From positions 22,227,194 through 22,291,193 of the forward strand of contig NC_087071.1 of NCBI RefSeq assembly GCF_963678635.1: 64,000 nt of DNA. Reading direction: 5' to 3'. Shown in pieces: positions 39,761 through 50,300 of this stretch (position 1 is its first letter; each line of letters begins with the position of its first letter). A program made the translations under genes and the position numbers. The notes beneath the pieces were generated by a model, which was given only the letters and a program-made list of their open reading frames with translations, was not told the origin of the DNA and searched no databases. Source of the DNA: Symsagittifera roscoffensis. Lineage: Eukaryota > Xenacoelomorpha > Acoela > Convolutidae.

Positions 39761-40756
39761 TAACTTGAAATCAACGACTCAACAAATTGATGAAGTATAC
39801 GTAAAAGCAAACACGCAGTGCTCAAGAAGTCGCCGATCGAATTGCGTTTTGGTAGAAAACCAAAGACTGAGTAGTCTGAAGCGTTTCATAATGTTGATAA
39901 AAATGCTACTTCAGCTCAAGGACTTGAACGTTACCTCCTCATGCCGGATCAGATTGCCAGTCAGGATTACAGCCGGGATCGTTCCAAAGTGGTTCCGAGA
40001 ACCAGCGCTAATCCTACCATTGCTTCTCCCTTCAAGCCGATGTTCTCGTTGGATTGCAATGTCATGGATAGTGAGCCGTACAAAGCTTTAGCCAATCTCG
40101 CGCGGGCTGCCAATACATGGATTCAGTGTAAAAGAAATCTTCCAGCTGAGAGTGGGAGTTTGGTGCTCAAGGAGTTGTCCAGTCGGCACTCGGATCTCGC
40201 GCACTCTCTTAAAAATGGTCTCACCAGCAAAACTCTAAGATTCTACGCGCATGCGACAGCCCGTCACCCCAGATCTTTTCTAATAATCAGCGAAAAAACC
40301 CTATTCAGCCAGAAGGTCGTCCTACCGAAGCAAATAAATTGGAAAACATTTTTTGGATAACCCTAAGCGGGTTAAAATCTTTGAGATTTCATTGATAGAG
40401 AATCGCGATTTTCAAGATTACTCAAGTAACGGATCATGTGATTTAATGTTCTTTTTTTAAGCGTTCCGGTGAAGGCAGACCGAGGGCTGACGTAATTTCG
40501 TAGGTACGAAACACACTAATCCGAAAGCAAAAAGTATATAGTAGGGCAGACTTTTCTTGGTTTTCTGTCACACGACTTGACTGTAATTTAGTAACTGCAC
40601 TGTTCTGTTTCTGGTTTTACGCTTTTGTTTAGTTAACACTGCAGGTACATGACAAACATTTATTCGAAACCTTGAGTTCAACAAAAAAAAGTTGGATCCA
40701 GAAAAATCGACTCAGGAAATTTGGGGGTGACAGCAAAACAACATAGGCATAAATAA
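39761..40756. other. Downstream debris of the Gypsy element, uncertain
   Basis: An open frame at 39941-40360 (plus strand) is GC-richer than its surroundings and may be the C-terminal pol end or another fragment. No motif is recognised. No LTR could be paired. Confidence 0.3.
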
Positions 40757-40957
40757 ATTAAGTGCTCTAAAGTGTAAGAAAAAGCTTTCTGTTTTTAAGA
40801 CCGAAAAAGTAGTTCCTGGGACGGTTCTAACATTTGGTTTTTTTAACGTGTTTTTCTAAATCGAAAAAAATTAGCTGGCTTAAGATAACATGATAATTTA
40901 TCAATAGCACGACAATCAGTTTCAAAAAGCTACGTCTATGTCTATGCTTCGGGGGCG
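40757..40957. repeat. Relic of the GPCR-intron duplication unit
   Basis: About 200 bases (AAGTGCTCTAAAGTGTAAG, GTAGTTCCTGGGACGGTTC, TTTCTAAATCGAAAAAAA, TATGCTTCGGGGG) are a diverged copy of 44341-44550 and 48486-48690. Those two stretches are the intron just upstream of the TM7 exon. The adjoining TM7 exon is absent here. Confidence 0.8.
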
Positions 40958-42335
40958 AAGATTCGCGAAGATTCGCAATATGGAATTTACCTATACGATG
41001 AGTAAAGCATATCACTGCATTCAGGCTAATTCAGAAAAACGACCGTAGCAACTCTGAAAAATGGCATGATGATGGAAGAAAAAATAATACTCGACGCATT
41101 TTTTAAAGTTCGAAGTCATTGATTGAGTCATTAAATTACTATTGGGAATTCATTTTGCTATGCAGTACTAAAAACTAAAAACGACAACCGAAAGTTGCAC
41201 GACAAAAATAATAATAGAATTAAAGACAGGAAAAAACACCACGCCGTTGAGCGCTGTCTGGAGGCTGAAAAAAGCCCCCTCAATAGGATGGTGCTCTGGG
41301 ACTTTCTAATCTCCTAAAACCGAAAAGTTTTTGTGTTATATTCGTAAAACCGCAACTTCAAACGGTTTTCTTTATTGATTTTTGCTTTTCAGCCTGGTTT
41401 TTTTTGAGATAAGATAAAAGATTTTGTAACAAGTTGCGCAAAAAATTAAAGCTCAAAAGAAAACAATTTCAAATTTGCAAAAATAGCAAAAGTTATCATT
41501 ACAATGTGCTAGTCTAAACGAGATGCGCTTCTCCTTTTTCAGTTGTTGTGGTTGATATAATGGTTAAATGATGGAAGCTAGATCGATAGAGACCGGAAAT
41601 ACTCAAAATAACTGTTTTCAAAGTTCGACTTCAGCGTTTGCGTCCTTACTTTTTATAGCAATTCAATTGTAAATGCAAAACTGAAAAAGATTCAAACGAA
41701 AAATGCACGACAAAAATTAAAACAGATACAGAGACAGATTGATTTTTTTTCTAAATCATCGAATAATTTAAGAAGTTTCACTTAACTTTTTGACTCAGAA
41801 AATCAAAAACTCGTTTCTTGTGTAAATTTTTGAAAATATCGTAGCATGTGGATCAAAAATATATTGAATAATCAAGTAGTGACTACAAATTTTCTTTTAA
41901 AGAAAAAACAAAAAAAAATCGCCCTAATTGCATTCTGTATCTTCAGAATAATACCGTATCTTCATCTCTTCACATTTTATAATTAATTTAAAGCTGTTAA
42001 TATGGTCATTGAATGAGTGATTTTAAAAACTTCAGGTTGAAAAATCATGTTATTTTTTATTTCAAAGCTAGCGAAACTAAATCAAATTTCGAATAGGTAT
42101 CGATAAAAAGTCTGAATTATTTTAACTGGGACCAGCATTTCTAATTGAATAAATGCCGCTTATTCTATCCTTATTGCAAGGATTGCTGACCAAAATTTGA
42201 TCACTAACTAAATGAACAGCTTTTTAAATGTTAAATTGGCAAAAAAACTTTCAATTCACCCTACAAATCCTTAAGTCAAATAAAAGTATGCAAAAATCGA
42301 ACCCGAATTTGATCACATACCTTCCCGCATTTAAG

Positions 42336-42445
42336 AAAGTGAAAACAAATTGATTATAATGGGTGAAAAAAAGATTTTGTTGCCTCAAAAAAAAGTAATA
42401 TTATAATCCATTTTTAATTGATTATAATCGATTTGTTTTCACTTT
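42336..42445. repeat. Inverted repeat in duplication copy 1
   Basis: Arms 42336-42360 and 42421-42445 are 25-base reverse complements with one mismatch, rich in the palindrome GATTATAATC. Two more ATTATAATC motifs lie at about 42410 and 42469. The same structure is in copy 2 at 46508-46616. It lies downstream of the GPCR stop. Confidence 0.8.
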
Positions 42446-44011
42446 TGTGGACACTGACAAGGAAACTCAATTATAATCGATTTTTATTCATGGAACTCCA
42501 ATGCAGGTTATTTCAGCTAATAGGCACGTTTATGACTCTGCAATGTTATCGCGAATGCTTTTCGCTGTGCCGATTTGGGCTCAAAAACTTCGATTTTCAT
42601 CATAGCATTTTATAAATCTGCAATTTCTATAAAAAAGGTCCATTTTCAAAATCTGAATTTTCATCTGCAAATCTTTTGCTTCATACAATCGTGCATTTTA
42701 AAGACACTGGCAAGCTTGATAATGGACCTTTAAGACACGCTTGATAATGGGAAGACATGCAGTTTATTTTTATTGATATAACTTCATCGGCATTTTCTCT
42801 GTTAAGTTATGGTGTTTGAAAATTACAGAATAAGCTCTAAACTTTTTTCAATCATTTTTAACCGATCATTACGGGTTAAAAACGCCTGAGAAAAAAACTT
42901 GCATATAACTTCATGCCATCGCATCTTCGAAATCATTTTATTAAGCGTCCCAAAAACAGTTAAACTGATCATAAAAGCGAGAGTGTTGAATAAATTTCGC
43001 ATGATTAAAGTTTGTTAATGAAATCACGCTTACTCTCAGTTAGCAAAAAGGGGCAAGTATACATTCATTGAGAGATATTCCATCTTGGAAGAACACCAAA
43101 AAAATCAGTTAACTGTCTATCGAGTGTTGCTATGACGAGCAAACAGAAAAACTACGGCTGACTTTCCAACTACCAATTTATTTTCATTAAATACTCGTTT
43201 TCACAAATGTAAAATCCAATCTGCGATGTTGAATTAAGTGTGATTGATTGCTCTGGCAATTTCATAAGACCTTGATAAGTTTTGCGTCTAACTTATTGAA
43301 AATATTCATTAGTTATTGATCTGTATGCTTGAGTTTTTTGTTGAACTTGTTACTTTTTGTGTGCTTAAGATTTTTTGTAAAGTTTTGTTACTCAATTTTA
43401 CGTGTTTTTAAAATGCGCAAAGAAGTTCTGGATCGCTGATTCTCTTTGATTGTTAAACACCCCTCATTTTCGGTAACAGTCATAACTTTCAATAAATCAT
43501 AGAAGTGCAACTCCCATAACGTAACAGAACATAAAGTTGTCTCTTAATTATCTGAGACTATCTGTAGAAATCATTGACACATCTGCCTCGCTGAAATGTT
43601 TTCCATCTAGGTAATTTTAAATTGACGTGGCTCTTGCTATTTTTTACGAGAGATTATGAATACTCAATTTTTCAAAATTTTTTGCCAAAAAAACTGATCA
43701 GCGCTCAAGATTCTTGAAAAAGCAATTTTTTTCCTGGGAAAATATTCTTGACTTTTACAAGGACGATGACCTATAAATAATTTGTTCCAACGTGGTTCCT
43801 TCTGTCTCGCGCTTTGCTTCCATTTTTTTGTGTTCATAAAAATCTATTTGTTCAGAAGGAGCATGAAACAACTCAATTCATCGTCAATTCTTGGGGAAGT
43901 TGTTATGGACATTTTAATGTTATAGGGTAAATATTCACACTAATTTTGTGATGATTGTTGAGGTCACTTTTTTGAAATTTGAGCAGCTCGTAACTTCTAT
44001 AGCTTCAGACT

Positions 44012-44340
44012 TCACTGAATTTGAAGGCTCTTGTTGCTTTTTCCGCCTTTTGCCTTCGCTGATGCTGTTTTTTGCCTATTTTTTCTAAAAATCCCATCAA
44101 TCAATGTCAAAATGGGTTCATGGAATGGCTTCAATAAGATCAAAACTAGAATCGTGTTGACTGCGCCATAGCTTAAGCGAAGTGCTCGCAAACCCGAATC
44201 AATGTTCAGTTCTCGTCTAGAATCCCAAAATCCAAAAGTGTCCCGATAATTATAGAAAAGTGCAAAAGCATACTGACGAGATAATCGAACCATTTTAATT
44301 GTATAAAACAAATTAGGAATATCCTTTTCTAGTTTGAAGT
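44012..44340 (-). CDS. GPCR terminal exon TM7 and tail, copy 1
   Basis: Same structure as 48157-48485. Nine base differences in 329: six are synonymous; three change two codons (Phe/Ser before TM7 and Ser/Asp in the tail, which here ends KSNKSLQIQ). Frame, acceptor and stop are intact. Confidence 0.82.
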
Positions 44341-47300
44341 CTAAAAATAAGTGCTCTAAAGTGTAAGAAAAAGCGTTCTTTTTTTAATTCCAAAAAAGTA
44401 GTTCCTGGGACGGTTCTAACATTTAGTTTTTTTAACGCGTTTTTCTAAATCGAAAAAAAATCACCCGCTGGTTTAAGATAACTTTTCAATAGCACGACAA
44501 TAAGTTCCAAAAAACTACGGAATTTTTTCTATGCTTCGGGGGGGGGGGGGATTGGTTTTTGTTTTATCTGTCAAATTTCTTGGTTTTTTTTTGACGGAAA
44601 ACATATACTTGGGCTGATTAAGGTAGTCAATTTTCTGCGTTTTTCTGTACGATTGCATCATATTCTTGAAATTTGAAAACTTTCACGATATTTTGTGAAA
44701 AAACTCAAACTTTTTCATCCAAAATTGTTTCTTTTAACTTTTGAACTACTCAGTTTTTTTTAAATACTCATACATTTGAAATTTTGCTCGACTCAAAATT
44801 GACACCAATAACTTAGTATTTTTGGCCATGAAATGTTCAGGCTGAAAATATTTTGCAATAAATTGCAAATTAGTAAATTATACTGATTTCAGGATAATTT
44901 TGTGTTGTCTAATTGATCATTAGAAATGAAAGTTTTGATGTTTGATGACACAAAAGATTCAAATGTGTTTCTTTTTTTTGAAATTTTTCAATGATTTTTA
45001 AAAATTTAGACACAAGCATCTCTAAAAGATATGGTTGAAGAATGAAAAACAAAACATAAGGCTCGCTATCATAGTTGATACGTTAGTTTTCATTTTGGAA
45101 ACTATTGCTCAAGGTTTTTTAAAAAGCCAGAGAAACAAAAACCTCTATTTGTTCCGTTGTGTTTCAAGAAAAACTAATGAGCAAATTCCTATACGTTTTT
45201 CTTCGAAATCCGATTTGGAATTATGTAACAACCACTGTTTTAAGTTCTGAAACCAAGTTAAAGTTTTTAAAAAAAATTTTTAACAATCAAATTTTCAAAT
45301 AAAATTGAGCACCTATGTACAATAGATGTGGCATCACGCAAATAACCCAAGCTAACAATAAAAATGCAAATGCAATCGTTAGAACTCGACTTCTAGAAAT
45401 CGTCTTTGAAGCTTTCAGTGTCTGATAGCACTTAAAATACAAGACAGAAGAGAGAACAATAGCTGTTAAATTAAAAACCAACCGAATATATCGTTCGTAG
45501 TCAATTATTTTGAATCGAATGCAATGAGTGCACAGTATTTGTCCATGCTAAAAAAAGATAAAGTTAACAGGTTATTAGCATTTCTGAATTAGATACATAA
45601 TCAATTAAAGCAAAAAATTAAAGCTCAAAAGAAAACAATTTCAAATTTGCAAAAATAGCAAAAGTTATCATTACAATGTGCTAGTCTAAACGAGATGCGC
45701 TTCTCCTTTTTCAGTTGTTGTGGTTGATATAATGGTTAAATGATGGAAGCTAGATCGATAGAGACCGGAAATACTCAAAATAACTGTTTTCAAAGTTCGA
45801 CTTCAGCGTTTGCGTCCTTACTTTTTATAGCTATTCAATTGTAAATGCAAAACTGAAAAAGATTCAAACGAAAAATGCACGACAAAAATTAAAACAGATA
45901 CAGAGACAGATTGATTTTTTTTCTAAATCATCGAATAATTTAAGAAGTTTCACTTAACTTTTTGACTCAGAAAATCAAAAACTCGTTTCTTGTGTAAATT
46001 TTTGAAAATATCGTAGCATGTGGATCAAAAATATATTGAATAATCAAGTAGTGACTACAAATTTTCTTTTAAAGAAAAAACAAAAAAAAATCGCCCTAAT
46101 TGCATTCTGTATCTTCAGAATAATACCGTATCTTCATCTCTTCACATTTTATAATTAATTTAAAGCTGTTAATATGGTCATTGAATGAGTGATTTTAAAA
46201 ACTTCAGGTTGAAAAATCATGTTATTTTTTATTTCAAACCTAGCGAAACCAAATCAAATTTCGAATAGGTATCGATAAAAAGTCTGAATTATTTTAACTG
46301 GGACCAGCCATTCTAATTGAATAAATGCCGCTTATTCTATCCTTATTGCAAGGATTGCTGACCAAAATTTGATCACTAACTAAATGAACAGCTTTTTAAA
46401 TGTTAAATTGGCAAAAAAACTTTCAATTCACCCTACAAATCCTTAAGTCAAATAAAAGTATGCAAAAATCGAACCATAATTTGATCACGTAACTTCCCGC
46501 ATTTAAGAAAGTGAAAACAAATTGATTATAATGGGTGAAAAAAGATTTTGTTGCCTCAAAAAATAATAATATTATAATCCATTTTTAATTGATTATAATC
46601 GATTTGTTTTCACTTTTGTGGACACTGACAAGGAAACTCAATTATAATCGATTTTTATTCATGGAACTCCAATGCGGGTTATTTCAGCTAATAGGCACGT
46701 TTATGACTCTGCAATGTTATCGCGAATGCTTTTCGCTGTGCCGATTTGGGCTCAAAAACTTCGATTTTCATCATAGCATTTTATAAATCTGCAATTTCTA
46801 TAAAAAAGGTCCATTTTCAAAATCTGATTTTTCATCTGCAAATGTTTTGCTACATACAATCGTGCAATTTTAAAGCTGAGTATTGTTCAATCTATGGTTC
46901 CATTATTGATAATGGGAAGACTTGCAGTTTTTTTTATTGATATAACTTCATCGGCATTTTCTCTGTTAAGTTATGGTGTTTGAAAATTATAGAGTAAGCT
47001 CTAAACTTTTTTCAATCCTTTTTAACCGATCATTACGGGTTAAAAACGCCTGAGAAAAAAACTTGCAAATAACTTCATGCCATCGCATCTTCGAAATCAT
47101 TTTATTAAGCGTCCCAAAAACAGTTAAACTGATCATAAAAGCGAGAGTGTTGAATAAATTTCGCATGATTAAAATTTGTTAAAGAAATCACGCTTACTCT
47201 CAGTCAGCAAAATGGGGCAATCATACATTGAGAGATATTCCATCTTGGAGGAACACCAAAAAATCAGTTAACTGTCTATCGAGTGTTGCCTTGACGAGCA

Positions 47301-50300
47301 AACAGAAAAACTGCGGCTGACTTTCCTACTACCAAATTATTTTCATTAAATACTCGTTTTCACAAATATAAAATCCAGTCTGCGATGTTGAATTAAATGT
47401 GATTGATTGCTTTGGCAATTCCATAAGACCTTGATAAGTTTTTTGTCTAACTTATCGAAAATATTCATTAGTGATTGATCTGTATGCTTGAGTTTTTTGT
47501 CGTGCTTGTTACTTTTTGTGTGCTTGTGATTTTTGTAAAGTTTTGTTACTCGATTTTACGTGTTTTTAAAATGCGCAAAGAAGCTCTGGGTCGCTGATTC
47601 TCTTTGATTATTAAACACCCCTAATTTTTGTTTTCAGTCATAACTTTCAATAAATCATAGAAGTGCATTTCCCATAACGCAACAGAACATAAAGTTGTCT
47701 CTTAATTATCTGAGACTATCTGTAGAAATCATTGACACAACTGTTTCCCGCAAGATAATTTTAAATTGACGTGGTTCTTGCGATTTTTTTACGAGAGATT
47801 ATGAATACTCAATTTATCAAAATGTTTTGCCGAAAAAACTGATCAGCGCTCAAGATTCTTGAAAAAGCAAACTTTTTCCTGGGAAAATATTCTTGACATT
47901 TACAAGGACGATGACCTACAAATAATTTGTTCCAACGTGGGTCCTTCTGTCTCGCGCTTTGCTTCCATTTTATTGTGTTCATAAAAATCTATTTGTTCAG
48001 AAGGAGCATGAAACAACTCAATTCATTGTCAATTCTTGGGGAAATTATTATGGAGATTTTAATTTTTTAGGGTAAATATTCACACTAATTTTGTGATGAT
48101 TGTTGAGGTCACGTTTTTGAAAATTGTGCAGCTCGTAACTTCTACAGCTTTAGACTTCACTGAATTTGAAGGTCCTTGTTGCTTTTTCCGCCTTTTGCCT
48201 TCGCTGATGCTGTTTTTTGCCTATTTTTTCTAAAAATCCCATCAATCAATGTCAAAATGGGTTCATGGAACGGCTTTAATAAGATCAGTACTAGAATCGT
48301 GTTGACTGCGCCATAACTTAAACGAAGTGCTCGCAAACCCGAATCAATGTTCAGTTCTCGTCTAGAATCCCAAAATCCAAAAGTGTCCCGATAATTATAG
48401 AAAAGTGCAAAAGCATACTGACGAGATAATCGAACCATTTTAATTGTATAAGACAAATTAGGAATATCCTTTTCTAGTTTGAAGTCTAAAAATAAGTGCT
48501 CTAAAGTGTAAGAAAAAGCGTTCTTTTTTTAATTCCAAAAAAGTAGTTCCTGGGACGGTTCTAACATTTAGTTTTTTTAACGCGTTTTTCTAAATCGAAA
48601 AAAAATCACCCGCTGGTTTAAGATAACTTTTCAATAGCACGACAATAAGTTCCAAAAAACTACGGAATTTTTTCTATGCTTCGGGGGGGGATTGGTTTTT
48701 GTTTTATCTGTCAAATTTCTTGGTTTTTTTTTGACGGAAAACATATACTTGGGCTGATTAAGGTAGTCAATTTTCTGCGTTTTTCTGTACGATTGCATCA
48801 TATTCTTGAAATTTGAAAACTTTCACGATATTTTGTGAAAAAACTCAAACTTTTTCATCCAAAATTGTTTCTTTTAACTTTTGAACTACTCAGTTTTTTT
48901 TAAATACTCATACATTTGAAATTTTGCTCGACTCAAAATTGACACCAATAACTTAGTATTTTTGGCCATGAAATGTTCAGGCTGAAAATATTTTGCAATA
49001 AATTGCAAATTAGTAAATTATACTGATTTCAGGATAATTTTGTGTTGTCTAATTGATCATTAGAAATGAAAGTTTTGATGTTTGATGACACAAAAGATTC
49101 AAATGTGTTTCTTTTTTTTGAAATTTTTCAATGATTTTTAAAAATTTAGACACAAGCATCTCTAAAAGATATGGTTGAAGAATGAAAAACAAAACATAAG
49201 GCTCGCTATCATAGTTGATACGTTAGTTTTCATTTTGGAAACTATTGCTCAAGGTTTTTTAAAAAGCCAGAGAAACAAAAACCTCTATTTGTTCCGTTGT
49301 GTTTCAAGAAAAACTAATGAGCAAATTCCTATACGTTTTTCTTCGAAATCCGATTTGGAATTATGTAACAACCACTGTTTTAAGTTCTGAAACCAAGTTA
49401 AAGTTTTTAAAAAAAATTTTTAACAATCAAATTTTCAAATAAAATTGAGCACCTATGTACAATAGATGTGGCATCACGCAAATAACCCAAGCTAACAATA
49501 AAAATGCAAATGCAATCGTTAGAACTCGACTTCTAGAAATCGTCTTTGAAGCTTTCAGTGTCTGATAGCACTTAAAATACAAGACAGAAGAGAGAACAAT
49601 AGCTGTTAAATTAAAAACCAACCGAATATATCGTTCGTAGTCAATTATTTTGAATCGAATGCAATGAGTGCACAGTATTTGTCCATGCTAAAAAAAGATA
49701 AAGTTAACAGGTTATTAGCATTTCTGAATTAGATACATAATCAATTTTTGAAAAGTGTATCTATCCGCATCCAGGTATATACTTAAGTACTAGATGAAAA
49801 AGGACTTTTCTGTAAGTTTTGTGACCATTAAATTGATTATAGTTACCAAATTAGGCGTTTAAACTATTTATATTTGATAAGAGTTTTGATGTTCTCTAAG
49901 ATTATCATAATTGAGAACATCAAGATTCTAAACAACTATAAATAGCCTAAACAATTAATTTGGTAAAGGTAATAATAAAATCGTGTTGACTGCGCCATAG
50001 CCTCATCCCCTTTATTGTCTTTGAATAATGAAATCTCTAAGCGTGATAAGTTTGCTACCTTTTGGTTGCTTTGAACACAAAATATTATCACGGTTTTTTT
50101 CATTGAGATTTTTTTATATTGGTTGAAAAATTATCTCTGGTTAAAAAATACTGCCGAAAAAATCATCAAACTCAAAAAATTTACTCATATTTTATCGGTA
50201 GAAAACCAGAAAATGTGCATCATAATCAAATTTCAATCGAACAAAAACCTATAAGTAATTTAAATTGATTTGATAACTGCTACTGCGATTTTCCAAAATT

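Larger units (their letters stand above)
41438..45606. repeat. Tandem duplication, copy 1 (about 4.17 kb)
   Basis: Direct repeat of 45610-49746, beginning at GCAAAAAATTAAAGCTC and ending at AGATACATAATCAATT. It contains a TM7 exon (44012-44340) and a TM5-TM6 exon (45313-45547) of a GPCR on the minus strand. The length difference between copies is about 32 bases. Part of it comes from small indels near 42700 and the poly-G run at 44538 (13 G versus 8). Confidence 0.95.
45610..49746. repeat. Tandem duplication, copy 2 (about 4.14 kb)
   Basis: Second copy, directly abutting copy 1. From 48486 to 49746 it appears identical to copy 1 apart from the G run. The first 2.7 kb shows scattered substitutions and small indels. 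Confidence 0.95.

Noticed and set aside
39941-40360. Independent 139-codon gene after the Gypsy element
   Set aside because: No recognised domain; it lies directly downstream of decayed pol, so element debris is the simpler explanation.
41438-49746. Two complete tandem GPCR genes
   Set aside because: Only the 3' exon pair is duplicated; TM3-TM4 and upstream exons occur once, so this is a partial gene duplication.
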